Counted from the stretch's first letter, positions 24,356 through 34,589 are shown. The stretch is DNA of 64,000 nt from Methylophilaceae bacterium (GCA_013141125.1 JABFRO010000002.1:310001-374000), one strand, 5' to 3'. Notes: generated by a model from the letters alone, not told the origin. Translations and numbers: made by a program.

Positions 24356-25642
24356 CTATTTTATTTTGATTCCCAGCTGTTTAAGCTTGCGGTACAAATG
24401 TGTGCGTTCCAACCCTACCAGTTCAGAAACCTTGCTCATGTTGCCGCCGGTTTTTTGCATGTAATAATCAAAATAAAGTCGCTCGAAGGCATCGCGTGCT
24501 TCACGCAGGGGTTGATCCAGGTTGATTGGAAACTGGGCGTTGGCTGGAATAGAGTCGGTGCGAATGGAAGTGGCGCTTAAGTCAGTCGGTTCAAATTGCG
24601 CTAATACTCGGTTTACATCCTCTGGCGATATTTTTTTGCCCAGGCTGGTTTGCATTAAATTACGAATGACGTTTTCCAGTTGCGCCAAATTACCCGGCCA
24701 GTCAGCGTTTCTGAGTGCATTCAGTGCGCCTGTGTCAAATTCCCTATAAGTCATTGCGCTGGTTTCTGCTAACAAAGTGGCCATGGTGTTTGCCAGATCG
24801 GGAATATCCTCGCGGTGCTCCTGCAAGGCTGGCACGCGTAAGGTTGTGGCAGATAAGGCTTGAAATAGTGCTGGATCAAAACGGCCTTCTGCCACCCATT
24901 GTGGAAGTGAGAGTGCCGTAGCACAAACTACACGCACCCCACTTTTTTCTGCATTGGCCAACAGTTGCAACAGTCCTTTTTGTTCACTTTTGTTGAGGTC
25001 GGTTATTTCGGGTATAAACAATAATCCATGCTCGAGCTGTTGCAGAATATCCAGGGGTGCTGTGGTAAGCCTGTCATTTTCGGCCAATGACAGCCAAGGT
25101 GTTTCCTGCTCATGCAAAAATCGCGCACAAAGTTCGGCTCCACTGCCAATCGCCCCCACCAATAGTAGCGGTGTTTTAAGTAAGGCTACTTGCTGCAGGC
25201 GTTGTCGTAACGCAATAACGATATTACTTTTGCCAAGCTTCAGCAAATTCAACCCGGATTTAGGCGTTTGCGCGCCATGAGCGAGTGCATCATTCACGGT
25301 TTTAAGTAGTTTTTGCAGGGCAATGGGTTTTTCCAGAAAATCAAAAGCGCCAATACGTGTGGCCTCTACGGCAGTATCTATGGTGCCATGACCGGACATC
25401 ATTACCACAGGCATGGTGAGTAAGCCGTTATTTGCCCATTCCTTGAGCAAGGTAATGCCATCGCAGTCTGGCATCCAGATGTCCAGCAATACCAGATTCG
25501 GTCGCATGCGCTGCCGCCAGTCCCGTGCTTCGGCTGCATTTGCCGCCAACTTCACCTGATAACCTTCATCTTGCAGAATGTCTTGTAATAGCTCACGTAT
25601 GCCGATTTCATCATCGACGATTAATATCTGCCTTGCTGTCAT
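24356..25642 (-). CDS. NtrX-type response regulator with degenerate AAA+ domain
   Basis: A 428-aa response regulator. The receiver domain is intact (acidic pocket DDE at 10-12, phospho-acceptor D54 in LLDIWMPD, K105-region EKP). The central sigma-54-activator-type AAA+ domain is visible only as a relic. Walker A has become GAIGSGAE with no lysine, Walker B has become GLLFIPEI without its Asp, and the GAFTGA loop that contacts sigma-54 is absent. A Fis-type helix-turn-helix closes the protein (MSKVSELVGLERTHLYRKLKQLGI). It therefore probably binds DNA in response to phosphorylation but cannot hydrolyse ATP or activate sigma-54. It is transcribed after the ntrY-type kinase, 13 nt apart. Confidence 0.85.
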   Translation of the reverse strand: MTARQILIVDDEIGIRELLQDILQDEGYQVKLAANAAEARDWRQRMRPNLVLLDIWMPDCDGITLLKEWANNGLLTMPVVMMSGHGTIDTAVEATRIGAFDFLEKPIALQKLLKTVNDALAHGAQTPKSGLNLLKLGKSNIVIALRQRLQQVALLKTPLLLVGAIGSGAELCARFLHEQETPWLSLAENDRLTTAPLDILQQLEHGLLFIPEITDLNKSEQKGLLQLLANAEKSGVRVVCATALSLPQWVAEGRFDPALFQALSATTLRVPALQEHREDIPDLANTMATLLAETSAMTYREFDTGALNALRNADWPGNLAQLENVIRNLMQTSLGKKISPEDVNRVLAQFEPTDLSATSIRTDSIPANAQFPINLDQPLREARDAFERLYFDYYMQKTGGNMSKVSELVGLERTHLYRKLKQLGIKIK

Positions 25643-25655
25643 TGATTATGCTCCA

Positions 25656-27842
25656 CTACAACTCTAATAACGGGTCTGTAACGATGGGTAAGGTGACGGT
25701 AATGCATGCACCGCCGTGTTCAAGGTTTTCAATTTTGATTTGTCCTTTGTGTTCTTCTACAATTTTTTTAACAATGGCCAAACCCAAGCCTGTGCCGTGG
25801 CGCTTGGTGGTCATATAAGGTTCAAAAGCACGCGCCATGATTTCGGTTGGAATACCGGGGCCATTGTCGGTGATGCTCAAAAGTAATTTTTTTTCAGCGA
25901 GTCTGGTGTTGATGATAATTTGCGCATCGGTTTTTCCATCCAGTGCATCCTGTGCATTTTGCAATAAATTATGCAGCACTTGTCTGAGCATGGTGGCATC
26001 CCCCACCACCATGGGAGTGTTAGGATCCAAATGGATTTTCAATAGGGAGCCAGCGGGTTCATAAAGCACCAGAATCTCTTCTATCAAACGGTTAATATTA
26101 ATGGCGGTGAGGTTAAGCGCAGGTGCGCGCGCGTATTCGCTGAATTCGTTGACCATGGTTTTTAAGGCGCTGACCTGGCTGACGATGGTGTGGGTGGCTC
26201 TTTTCAGCACTTCGGCATCATGTGCATCCAGCTTGGCTGTGAGTTTATGTTCCAGCCGCTCCGCAGACAGCTGGATAGGCGTGAGCGGATTTTTTATTTC
26301 ATGCGCCAAACGTCGCGCTACTTCACCCCAGGCAGCATCACGCTGGGCTTGCGCCAGTGCTGTAATATCATCGAATACCACCATAAAGCCGTGATCAACA
26401 CCTTCGGGTAAACGCGTGCAGCGCACTAACAATACCTGCTTGCCTTGTGCTGTTTGCATATCAATTTGCTGCTTCCATTCATCGTTTTTTTCACTGCTTT
26501 TTTCACTGGCGCTGTTTTTTTCAATGACAGAGCCTGCTTCGTTAAGTGATAAATGCGGTAATACCATTTTTACAAATGGCTCAATGGCGGGCAGTTGTTG
26601 TGAGATGGAAATGAATGGCTGATTAACAAACTGTCCTAGACTGGCGGCTAAAATCTGCTCGGCAGAGAGATTGTAAGTGCGCAATTGCCCATTTTCGTTA
26701 AGGGTAAGCACACCGGAAGAAAGGTGTGCCAGTATGGTTTCCAGATAGGCTCTGGCGGCTTCTACTCGAGCACGGTTGCGCTCCGCCGCTTGCGTGGCAT
26801 CGCCCAGTTGGCGGGTCATGCTGTTAAAAGATTGTACTAGAATGCCCAGCTCATCCTTGCCATGCGCAGGTAGCATGGTGGAGTAATCTCCGCGCGCAAT
26901 GGCATGCGTGCCATCCGCCAGAATACTCAGCGGCGCTGACAAGCGTCGGCTGAGAACAAAGGCGATAGCAATAGCGGAGAGCATGGCCAGCATTAACACC
27001 AGCGTCAGGCTGAGAGCAAACACTTCCTTCATGGATTGGCGGCTGAGTGAAAGGCTTTCGTATTCCTGATAAACGTTTTGTACGGATTCTGCTGTTGTGG
27101 AAAGGGTTTTGGGTACGCGTTGCAGCAATTGCAAAATACGTGTTTCACCATTTAAATCCACCATGCTCACCGGTGCTAATACGCGCAAGTATAAGCCTTT
27201 GTCGGGAGTGGGCTCAATGGCGCTGTGTATGTGCTGACGTGCTTGCTGGAGCTGTGGCAGGCCGGGTCTATCCGGTAAAAAACTGGAGTTGGGGTCATTG
27301 CTGGAGAATGCCAGAATACGTCCTTGTAGCGTAAGCAGGACAGCTTCTTGCACGGCGTATTTTTCTCTCAATTCATTTAATGCGCGAACATGCTCATTGG
27401 CCGGTATAAAAGCCAGCGCCAATGACATGTTTTCGCCTTTGCCTACCAAATCCGCCAACATAATATCCAAGGTATTTTGCCCTAAGCGCAAGCCTCCTTC
27501 CAGCGCGGCCTCTACTTTGACGTTAAACCAGGATTCGATGGATTGGGTGAGAAAGTTGACGGAAACGGCATATACAACAGCACCCGGAATAATCGCCATT
27601 AAGGCAAATGCACCCAGTAGACGCAAGGTGAGGCGACTGCCCATCACTTGCGCTTTTTTCAGTTTATATAGCCGCCGCAGCTGCCAGGCGATGAGGGCTA
27701 GGAACAACACCGCTAAACTGATATTCAGGGCGAGCAATACCTGATAGCTATATTCGGAAACTGCGGTGTTGGCATTGGCGTGTGAGAGCAAATAAAGAAG
27801 CACTGCCCCCAGACATAGGCTAACAATAATGATGTACTTCAT
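25656..27842 (-). CDS. NtrY-type sensor histidine kinase
   Basis: A 728-aa membrane-bound kinase. It has several N-terminal membrane segments (about 3-17, 34-52, 78-100), a periplasmic or linker sensor region, another membrane segment near 280-305, a HAMP domain, a PAS domain (about 370-490), HisKA with the phospho-acceptor His in LAHEIKNPLTPIQLSAERL, and HATPase_c with N box NLLQNAQDAL, G1 DNGPGIP and G2 GTGLGLAIV. All catalytic boxes are intact, unlike the partner regulator. NtrY/NtrX pairs are linked to nitrogen or redox/respiratory control in Proteobacteria; the input signal here is unknown. Confidence 0.92.
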   Translation of the reverse strand: MKYIIIVSLCLGAVLLYLLSHANANTAVSEYSYQVLLALNISLAVLFLALIAWQLRRLYKLKKAQVMGSRLTLRLLGAFALMAIIPGAVVYAVSVNFLTQSIESWFNVKVEAALEGGLRLGQNTLDIMLADLVGKGENMSLALAFIPANEHVRALNELREKYAVQEAVLLTLQGRILAFSSNDPNSSFLPDRPGLPQLQQARQHIHSAIEPTPDKGLYLRVLAPVSMVDLNGETRILQLLQRVPKTLSTTAESVQNVYQEYESLSLSRQSMKEVFALSLTLVLMLAMLSAIAIAFVLSRRLSAPLSILADGTHAIARGDYSTMLPAHGKDELGILVQSFNSMTRQLGDATQAAERNRARVEAARAYLETILAHLSSGVLTLNENGQLRTYNLSAEQILAASLGQFVNQPFISISQQLPAIEPFVKMVLPHLSLNEAGSVIEKNSASEKSSEKNDEWKQQIDMQTAQGKQVLLVRCTRLPEGVDHGFMVVFDDITALAQAQRDAAWGEVARRLAHEIKNPLTPIQLSAERLEHKLTAKLDAHDAEVLKRATHTIVSQVSALKTMVNEFSEYARAPALNLTAININRLIEEILVLYEPAGSLLKIHLDPNTPMVVGDATMLRQVLHNLLQNAQDALDGKTDAQIIINTRLAEKKLLLSITDNGPGIPTEIMARAFEPYMTTKRHGTGLGLAIVKKIVEEHKGQIKIENLEHGGACITVTLPIVTDPLLEL

Positions 27843-27852
27843 TGGCGTTTAG

Positions 27853-28452
27853 CTACGGTGTAAAACTGGGTTGCCATAAGTAAGGTTCGGAACTTAGATC
27901 CCAGACTTCCGAACTCGAGGCTTCAATCTGCAATGGTTTGGGCAAACGAGATTGATCCAGACGTATCAGCACAGCGGCTTGATAGAGCTCACCTTTTTTT
28001 ACACTCTCTTTTGAAAACACGTTCCAATCACGTACATGCGTAAATTCATCCTTGGCTTCTTGCCAGGTAGCAAAGGCTTTTTGACGATTTTCTCGATGGA
28101 TCAGATATTGCCGTGATAGGGCATGGTAACTTAACACTACTTGTTGGCGAGCACTGGCAATTTCATCATCAAACCAGTATTTACGCGGCTTGGACAGCTT
28201 AAATTCAATCAGGAAATTAAGTGCTACGCCTTTGTGCAGAGCCGCTTCGACTTCCTCCCCTAATTTTGCATCAAAATCTATATTCAGCATGTAACTCTCA
28301 GCCGCAGGTATCAACACCGCTTCCTTGATCGAAAAATTACCCGCCGCCCAGACCGAAGCACTTAGCAATAATGCCAATGCGCCGCCCAAGAGCTTGAGTG
28401 CAATTTGATTAAACAGCGGATTTTTCCAAAAGTGCATAAAAGAAGCCGTCAT
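27853..28452 (-). CDS. DUF4390 protein, exported
   Basis: About 199 aa. A signal peptide or anchor (LKLLGGALALLLSASVWAA) is followed by the DUF4390 domain with conserved blocks such as LNIDFDAKLGEEVEAALHKGVALNF and PRKYWFDDEIASARQQVVLSYHALSRQYL. ATG 28452 or ATG 28437 can serve as start; both overlap the 3' end of rsmB by tens of bases. The gene lies between rsmB and the ntrY-type kinase, the usual betaproteobacterial context. The function is unknown; a role linked to the kinase's periplasmic side is only a guess. Confidence 0.8.
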   Translation of the reverse strand: MTASFMHFWKNPLFNQIALKLLGGALALLLSASVWAAGNFSIKEAVLIPAAESYMLNIDFDAKLGEEVEAALHKGVALNFLIEFKLSKPRKYWFDDEIASARQQVVLSYHALSRQYLIHRENRQKAFATWQEAKDEFTHVRDWNVFSKESVKKGELYQAAVLIRLDQSRLPKPLQIEASSSEVWDLSSEPYLWQPSFTP

Positions 28453-29776
28453 GTTCCCGGCATGGGAGCAACTGCCCAAGTGCCGGATGTTTTAGGGTAA
28501 GTTGATATTGCTCTGTTGGTTTGCTTACATCGGTAAGCAATGCCGCGAAATCGATCTGGATTTGCCTGGCATCCGCATGATTTTTTAGAAACTGGTCAAT
28601 CTGTAGCTGATTTTCCTCCTGAAAGACTGAGCAGGTGACATAAAGTAATTTGCCACCCTTGGCCAGTAGCGGCCATAAGCCGTGCAAAATGCGCGCCTGC
28701 TGGCTGGCAAACGAGGCTATATCCGCATGACGGCGCAACCATTTGATGTCCACATGTCGTCTGACCACGCCGGAAGCGGTGCAGGGCACATCGGCCAGAA
28801 TACGGTCAAACGGCACGCCATCCCACCATTTGTTGGTGTTATCCGCATTGGTGACGGCCAGCTCAGCGGATAGGTTCAAGCGCTCCAGATTGGATTGTAC
28901 ACGCTGCAAGCGCTTGGCATCGTTATCAATGGCTAACAGCCTGACCTTGGCTGATTCCAGTATATGGCTGGTTTTTCCACCCGGCGCACAACAGGCATCC
29001 AGCACCCTTTGGCCATCTTCGAGTGACAATAATTTTGCAGCCAATTGCGCGCCGTAATCCTGCACGGACACTTCACCTTCATAAAAACCGGGAAGCTTAT
29101 CAACAGGTAGCGGTTTTTCCAGCATGATGGCCGATGAGCCAATGGCACAAAATTGCAAACCTTGTGCGCTCAGTCGCTGAGAGTAATTCGCGATATTCGA
29201 CAGGCGCTGATTCACACGTAATGTCATCGGTGGATGCTGATTGCCCGCTTCTAAAATATTCTGCCAGTTTTCAGGATATTGCTGCTTGATGAGGGTGATC
29301 CACCACTGCGGGTAGGAATAAGTGGCAACTTCATCAGCAACCAGGGTTTTTATCAAGGCCTCGCGCTGGCGCAGAAAATTTCGCAACACGGCGTTTACCA
29401 AGCCTTTCGCCCAAGGCTTTTTAAGTTGGGCAGCAGCACCTACCGCTTGATCGACCACGGTATGTGGCGCGGCTTTATCATGCATCAGTTGATACAAGGC
29501 CACTAATAACAGGTTGTGCGCACGTTTGTCTTGCAACGGCTTCTGCAGTAGCTGTGTCAACAGCGCTTGTAGCTGCCCGTAATAGCGCAAGCTGCCATAG
29601 CTTAAATCCTGTGTGACAGCGCGTTGCTGCGGCGTAATGTCGCCATAATCCTTAAAAATTTGATCCAGTGTTGAAGTGAGATTGTGTCCGGCTAATACTT
29701 GGCCAACGGCTAGGGCGGCGAGTTGTTGTGAGATATGCAAAACGTTAGCGCGCCATCGCCAAGAGACGTGCAACAC
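28409..29776 (-). CDS. rsmB: 16S rRNA (cytosine-967 C5)-methyltransferase RsmB
   Basis: A SAM-dependent rRNA methyltransferase. The N-terminal NusB-like RNA-binding domain covers about 10-150, the Rossmann domain the rest. The SAM motif [15 protein letters not shown] and the catalytic motif [12 protein letters not shown] (second conserved Cys of the NOL1/NOP2/Sun family) are intact. The start is ambiguous: GTG 29776 gives 455 aa and overlaps htpX by 32 nt, with a GAAGAG site; TTG 29740 gives 443 aa and fits the family N-terminus equally well. It is part of the def-fmt-htpX-rsmB block. Confidence 0.93.
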   Translation of the reverse strand: MLHVSWRWRANVLHISQQLAALAVGQVLAGHNLTSTLDQIFKDYGDITPQQRAVTQDLSYGSLRYYGQLQALLTQLLQKPLQDKRAHNLLLVALYQLMHDKAAPHTVVDQAVGAAAQLKKPWAKGLVNAVLRNFLRQREALIKTLVADEVATYSYPQWWITLIKQQYPENWQNILEAGNQHPPMTLRVNQRLSNIANYSQRLSAQGLQFCAIGSSAIMLEKPLPVDKLPGFYEGEVSVQDYGAQLAAKLLSLEDGQRVLDACCAPGGKTSHILESAKVRLLAIDNDAKRLQRVQSNLERLNLSAELAVTNADNTNKWWDGVPFDRILADVPCTASGVVRRHVDIKWLRRHADIASFASQQARILHGLWPLLAKGGKLLYVTCSVFQEENQLQIDQFLKNHADARQIQIDFAALLTDVSKPTEQYQLTLKHPALGQLLPCREHDGFFYALLEKSAV

Positions 29777-30590
29777 GCTCTTCAGTTTGTGGGTGTGTGC
29801 TGAATAAGCTGCGTATGCCGTCGCCGGATAGTGGGTTAATAATCATCATTTGTGCCGTTTCGGGATGTTGTTCTGCAGTGTCCAGGGGAATTTGATGCGC
29901 GTAATCTTGTATCTTTTTCAGTGCCGAGGCCAGGGCGGCAGGATCACCGCTTATGGCGGCACCTGCTTTATCGGCTTCAAATTCGCGCGCGCGTGAAATG
30001 GCCATTTGGATCAACATGGCGGCTATGGGTGCCAAAAACATTATCAGTATGCTCACAATTGGATGCACATTGCGCTCGCCATTGCTATTATGCCCACCAC
30101 CAAACAACATGCCAAAGCTGCCGATGGAGGAAATGGCACCCGCTATGGTGGCGGAAATTGTGGAAATAAGTGTGTCGCGATGTTTTACGTGCGCCAATTC
30201 ATGTGCCATCACGCCGCGTAATTCACGTTCCGACAAAATGCGCATAATGCCGGTAGTGGCGGTAACAGCCGCATGTTCCGGATTGCGTCCGGTAGCAAAA
30301 GCATTGGGTTGCGCTTCGTCGATGACATACACCTTGGGCATGGGTAGCTCTGCATTTTGTGCCAGTTCGCGCACCAGCCGATAAAACGAACTTTGCTCAT
30401 CCACTTCTTGCGCATTGTACATTTTGAGTACCGCTGCATCAGAAAACCAGTAGGCATAAACATTCATCGCGGCGGCGATCAACAAGGCGATGAGCATTCC
30501 GCCACGACCGCCCAATGCCGCACCGACCACGCCAAACAGGGCGACAATGCCAGCCATAAGAATAGCTGTTTTTAACCAGTTACCAAGCAT
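29745..30590 (-). CDS. htpX: Membrane zinc metalloprotease HtpX
   Basis: A 281-aa inner-membrane M48 protease for misfolded membrane proteins. Two N-terminal membrane segments (about 8-25 and 31-50) precede the zinc motif HELAH at 130-134 in [16 protein letters not shown] second hydrophobic pair flanks about 145-165 and 180-200. The third zinc ligand Glu lies in the [11 protein letters not shown] motif. Length and topology are standard. It lies 50 nt after fmt and overlaps rsmB. Confidence 0.95.
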   Translation of the reverse strand: MLGNWLKTAILMAGIVALFGVVGAALGGRGGMLIALLIAAAMNVYAYWFSDAAVLKMYNAQEVDEQSSFYRLVRELAQNAELPMPKVYVIDEAQPNAFATGRNPEHAAVTATTGIMRILSERELRGVMAHELAHVKHRDTLISTISATIAGAISSIGSFGMLFGGGHNSNGERNVHPIVSILIMFLAPIAAMLIQMAISRAREFEADKAGAAISGDPAALASALKKIQDYAHQIPLDTAEQHPETAQMMIINPLSGDGIRSLFSTHPQTEERVARLLAMAR

Positions 30591-30639
30591 GTTCTCTCCG
30601 TTAATTTTAATTGGCTATGTTGGGTCTTATAGACCAGGA

Positions 30640-31578
30640 TCAAGTGGCTAAAGTTTCACCGATTTGCACCGCGTGTCCGGCCAGAAACTCGCGCGCGCGC
30701 AGACGTTTACCGCCTGGCATTTGTAACTCTTCAATGCGCAATACGCCTTCGCCGCAAGCGACCGTGATGCCGTCTGTCACCTCAATTACTGTGCCTGGTG
30801 CAGCATGAATCAGAGGTGTATCAGGCCGTGCTTGCGCCATCCAGATTCTACAGGTTTCGCCATGCAATATGGCTTGTGCTACCGGAAACGGATTAAAAGC
30901 GCGTATCTGGCGTGATAGTTCGGCAGCGCCTTTTGTCCAATCCAGGTTCGCTTCAGTCTTGTTAAGCTTATGCGCGTAAGTGACCAGTGATTCGTCTTGT
31001 GGTGTTGCTGGCAACTGGCCGCTAAGTGCCAGTTTTTCCATCGCCTGCACCATCAGCTTTGCACCTAGGCTTGCCAGGCCATCATGCAGTGTTTGCGCTG
31101 TATCGCGCTCACTAATGGCTAAAGTTTCGTGTGTGATCATGGCACCTGCATCCAGTGCAGGCACTACTTCCATGATAGTGACTCCAGTTTCCTTGTCGCC
31201 AGCCAATAATGCGCGCTGTATCGGTGCCGCACCGCGCCAGCGAGGCAGTAGCGAGGCATGAATATTGAAGCAGCCATAACGTGGCATATGCAGCACCACA
31301 GTAGGAATAATCAAGCCATAAGCTGCCACTATCATGGCATCCGCCTGCACGCTGGCAATGTGCGCCTGTACCTCTGCATCTTTTAAGGTTTCAGGTTGAA
31401 AAACTGCCAGCCGATGCTGCAGTGCTAATTCTTTAACCGGGCTGGCTTTTAATTTCATGCCGCGTCCTGAAGGGCGATCCGGCTGAGTAAGTACTAGCAC
31501 AATCTGGTGGCCGGCAGTGATTAATGCGGCTAAAGCTGGAACAGCAAAATCGGGTGTGCCAGCAAAAATAAGTTTCAT
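30640..31578 (-). CDS. fmt: Methionyl-tRNA formyltransferase
   Basis: Formylates initiator Met-tRNA using 10-formyl-THF. Start MKLIFAGTPDFAVPAL is the family N-terminus, which supports ATG 31578 over the in-frame ATG seven codons upstream. The HASLLPRWRGAAPIQRALLAGD segment contains the catalytic Asn-His-Asp region (N..HASLLP) and the SLLPRWRG loop. The C-terminal OB domain ends near ARAREFLAGH. At 312 aa it is normal. It is encoded directly downstream of def, forming the usual def-fmt pair. Confidence 0.96.
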   Translation of the reverse strand: MKLIFAGTPDFAVPALAALITAGHQIVLVLTQPDRPSGRGMKLKASPVKELALQHRLAVFQPETLKDAEVQAHIASVQADAMIVAAYGLIIPTVVLHMPRYGCFNIHASLLPRWRGAAPIQRALLAGDKETGVTIMEVVPALDAGAMITHETLAISERDTAQTLHDGLASLGAKLMVQAMEKLALSGQLPATPQDESLVTYAHKLNKTEANLDWTKGAAELSRQIRAFNPFPVAQAILHGETCRIWMAQARPDTPLIHAAPGTVIEVTDGITVACGEGVLRIEELQMPGGKRLRAREFLAGHAVQIGETLAT

Positions 31579-31622
31579 AGGGGGTTCGCTGAGAGTCATC
31601 GTTATCTATTAAACGTTATGTA

Positions 31623-32120
31623 TTAAATACGTAGGCGTTTCTTCATTTTGTTTTTTATGCGCGCTTGCTTGAGAGATGACAAATACTCAACAAACACTTT
31701 ACCCAGTAAATGGTCAATTTCATGCTGTATGCAGACCGCAAGCAGACCTTCGGCTTCAAATTCAAACGGTTTGCCATCATGATTCAGAGCGCTAACTGTA
31801 ATTTTTTCTGCTCGCGTCACCTGCTCATAAATTCCGGGGACGGAGAGGCAGCCTTCTTCATAATCCTGTTTGCCGCTGCTGGTGATTATTTTCGGATTAA
31901 TCAACACTTGCAGGTTGCGCTTATCTTCACTGATGTCTATTAGTATAAGCTGCTGATGCACATCGACTTGTGTGGCCGCCAGACCAACGCCTGGAGCGGC
32001 ATACATGGTTTCTGCCATATTGTCGATCAGGCGATGAATTTTGGAATCTACCGCTGCTATCGGCTTGGCTACAGTATATAAACGTGGGTCAGGATAATTA
32101 AGTATCTTTAAAATGGCCAT
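31623..32120 (-). CDS. def: Peptide deformylase
   Basis: Removes the N-formyl group from nascent proteins. All three metal and active-site motifs are present: GVGLAATQ at 44-51, EGCLSVP at 89-95 (Cys91 metal ligand) and HEIDH at 133-137. At 165 aa it is a standard type 1B enzyme. It is the first gene of the minus-strand block def-fmt-htpX-rsmB-DUF4390-ntrY-ntrX and is divergent from the LysM gene, with about 100 bases of shared upstream DNA. Confidence 0.96.
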   Translation of the reverse strand: MAILKILNYPDPRLYTVAKPIAAVDSKIHRLIDNMAETMYAAPGVGLAATQVDVHQQLILIDISEDKRNLQVLINPKIITSSGKQDYEEGCLSVPGIYEQVTRAEKITVSALNHDGKPFEFEAEGLLAVCIQHEIDHLLGKVFVEYLSSLKQARIKNKMKKRLRI

Positions 32121-32223
32121 ATTATGTTGATTGTTGGGTAAATTGGATGCAGAATTTGCCGTTAATTCATAGGTTACAGCCTATGCACCATTTTTATGCA
32201 TTAATAAATTAAAGGTTATCACT

Positions 32224-33303
32224 ATGTTCAGACGCATTATAACGCCCCTCATGCTTTGCTGCCTGATTATGCCTGCAATCGCAGATGACGGTGTGTTACG
32301 CAAGAATCATCCTGATCGTCATGTGGTGGTTAAAGGTGACACATTGTGGGGAATTTCTGCAAAATTTCTTGAAAATCCTTGGCTGTGGCCAGAAGTCTGG
32401 CAAATGAATCGCGCCGAGATCCATAATCCACACTTGATATATCCAGGTGATGTGGTGATGCTGGATTATGTCAATGGTCAGCCACAGTTGCGCCTGCTTA
32501 AAGAAACCACATCACTTACCCCTGGCATACGGGTAGAGGCGCTGGATAGAGAGGCGGTGCCGACAATATCGCCCAATGTGATCGAGCCCTTTCTAAGCAA
32601 GCCTTTAATCATAGAAAATGGCGAACTCAAGCAGGCTGTCAGTATTATTGCCGGGCAACAGAATCGTGTTGTCCTGGCGCAAGGCGATAAAGCTTATGCA
32701 GATCAGATTAATGAAGGCGCGGAATCTTTTTGGCATGTATATCGTGAGGGCAAGCCGTTGGTTGATCCTGTTGCGAAGGAAACGCTGGGGATAGAGGCCA
32801 TTTATTTGGGTGATGCTAAAGTGACGCGTTTTGGCGAACCTGCCACATTGGAAATATTGCGCACGAAACAAGAGATCCTTGTGGGTGATAAGTTACTGGA
32901 AGCGCCTGAATCCAGCGCTACCAACTTTATACCCAGGGCACCGGAAACGGCTTTAGTAGGGCGAATCCTATCCATTTACGGCGGTATAGCTGAAGCTGGA
33001 AACAATGCTATTGTTACGTTAAACCGTGGCAAAATAGACGGGATGGAACCGGGGCATGTGCTGGCTATCTACCGAGAAGGTAAGCAAGTAAAAAAATCGG
33101 CTGAAAAAATCAAGGAGCTTGAAAGTGCCGGTGCTTATAAAGGGCTAAGTAAAGAGGCCAAGCGTGACCTTGCGATGATTAAGTTACCCGATGAACGCGT
33201 TGGCTTACTTATGGTGTTCCGTACCTTTAATAGAGTATCTTACGCGCTGGTAATGCAAGCTGCTGAACCGGTCAATGTGCTGGATATAGTGCAAACACCT
33301 TGA
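32224..33303 (+). CDS. Exported LysM-domain protein
   Basis: A 359-aa protein with a signal peptide (MFRRIITPLMLCCLIMPAIA) and one LysM peptidoglycan-binding domain at about residues 34-82 (VVKGDTLWGISAKFLENPWLWPEVW...LIYPGDVV). The remaining 270 residues form a beta-rich region without a motif I recognise. Its stop shares one base with the dprA start (TGATG). The gene is found next to dprA in many Betaproteobacteria. It is probably a periplasmic cell-wall-associated protein; the exact role is not established. Confidence 0.85.
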   Translation: MFRRIITPLMLCCLIMPAIADDGVLRKNHPDRHVVVKGDTLWGISAKFLENPWLWPEVWQMNRAEIHNPHLIYPGDVVMLDYVNGQPQLRLLKETTSLTPGIRVEALDREAVPTISPNVIEPFLSKPLIIENGELKQAVSIIAGQQNRVVLAQGDKAYADQINEGAESFWHVYREGKPLVDPVAKETLGIEAIYLGDAKVTRFGEPATLEILRTKQEILVGDKLLEAPESSATNFIPRAPETALVGRILSIYGGIAEAGNNAIVTLNRGKIDGMEPGHVLAIYREGKQVKKSAEKIKELESAGAYKGLSKEAKRDLAMIKLPDERVGLLMVFRTFNRVSYALVMQAAEPVNVLDIVQTP

Positions 33304-34403
33304 TGGATAGCGTGTCCGCAAGCGCAGCGCATGAAGATGTAGCGCTATGGGTAGCCCTTGGTCAGGTTCGTGGTTTAGGCGGTCAGGGGCTGTGCCAATT
33401 ATTACGCACCTTTGGTGACCCGGCCGCTATCTATGCGGCTACCTACACGCAATTGCGTACGGTCGTAACAGAGTCTGTTGCCCGGGCGATCAGTATCGGG
33501 CCTGATGATGTAGCCATTGCGCCCACCCTGGATTGGTTAAAACACCCCGCAAATCATCTCATTACACTGGCAGACGAACATTATCCAAAAGCGTTGCTGG
33601 AAATCTCTGATCCACCGCCTATTCTCTACGCCAAAGGTGTTTTGACTTGGCTAAATTCCCGTAGTATTGCCGTGGTAGGTAGCCGCAACGCCAGCCCGCA
33701 AGGGGAGAGAAATGCGGAAGATTTTTCGCAGGCCTTATGCCATCATGGTTTTTCTGTGGTGAGCGGATTAGCGCTGGGCATTGATGGCGCGGCACATCGC
33801 GGCGCGCTTAAAGCCAACGGCGCTACCATAGCCGTGGTGGGCACGGGTCTGGATATGGTTTATCCGGCAAGACATCGGCAACTGGCGCATCAGATAGCCG
33901 AGCGAGGTCTTATTCTTTCTGAATTCGGTTTGGGTACACCGTCGCGAGCACAAAATTTCCCGCGTCGAAATCGTATTATTAGCGGCTTGAGTCTCGGATG
34001 TCTGGTGGTGGAAGCGAATGTGCAAAGTGGCTCATTAATCACGGCACGGCTAGCAGCGGAGCAAGGGCGTGATGTTTTTGCCATTCCCGGCTCCATACAC
34101 TCTTCGGTTTCTAAAGGCTGTCATCAGTTAATCAAGCAAGGCGCAAAGCTGGTGGATGATATACAAGACATTGTGGATGAATTTGGAAGCGTAACTGCGT
34201 GCAATTCCAGCGAGATTCCGGCAAAATCCAACACAGAAACTCACCCGGTGTTGGATTGCATGGGCTATGATCCCATAAGTATGGATTTACTGCTGGAACG
34301 AACTAACCTGGTGGCAGGTAATCTCACCACCATGTTGCTCATGTTGGAACTGGATGGAAAAGTAGCTCCTGTGCCGGGTGGCAAGTATCAACGTATTGTT
34401 TGA
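33303..34403 (+). CDS. dprA: DNA-processing protein DprA
   Basis: Loads RecA on incoming single-stranded DNA during natural transformation. It has an N-terminal helix-hairpin-helix-like region (about 15-70), then the Rossmann-like core with SRNASPQGER, the SGLALGIDGAAHRGAL loop, GTGLDMVYPARHRQL, and NFPRRNRIISGLS; a C-terminal winged helix lies around residues 310-366. At 366 aa it is normal. ATG 33303 is coupled to the LysM stop; the TTG one codon earlier is less likely. With the secreted ligase at 55026 and the pilus operon it suggests DNA-uptake capacity, though com genes are not in the window. Confidence 0.95.
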   Translation: MDSVSASAAHEDVALWVALGQVRGLGGQGLCQLLRTFGDPAAIYAATYTQLRTVVTESVARAISIGPDDVAIAPTLDWLKHPANHLITLADEHYPKALLEISDPPPILYAKGVLTWLNSRSIAVVGSRNASPQGERNAEDFSQALCHHGFSVVSGLALGIDGAAHRGALKANGATIAVVGTGLDMVYPARHRQLAHQIAERGLILSEFGLGTPSRAQNFPRRNRIISGLSLGCLVVEANVQSGSLITARLAAEQGRDVFAIPGSIHSSVSKGCHQLIKQGAKLVDDIQDIVDEFGSVTACNSSEIPAKSNTETHPVLDCMGYDPISMDLLLERTNLVAGNLTTMLLMLELDGKVAPVPGGKYQRIV

Positions 34404-34551
34404 TGCTGTGTATTGCAGTATGCGATATTACTTATTCCATGTTGTATTCAAAATGATACGTCGTTGCACCTGCCTTGCTATAGCGCTGTCCGCGTTGGTG
34501 TGCCTAGTCTCATCTTGAATGCAACATGAAATTACACAATAAATTCAAACC

Positions 34552-34565
34552 AACCAAATTTGGTT
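34552..34565. promoter_or_regulatory. Perfect 14-bp palindrome upstream of smg
   Basis: AACCAAATTTGGTT is a complete palindrome 25 nt before the smg ATG. It has no loop, so it is more likely a protein-binding site than a hairpin. No regulator is identified. Confidence 0.35.
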
Positions 34566-34589
34566 TTATGCGGCAAGTAAGGAGGGGTT

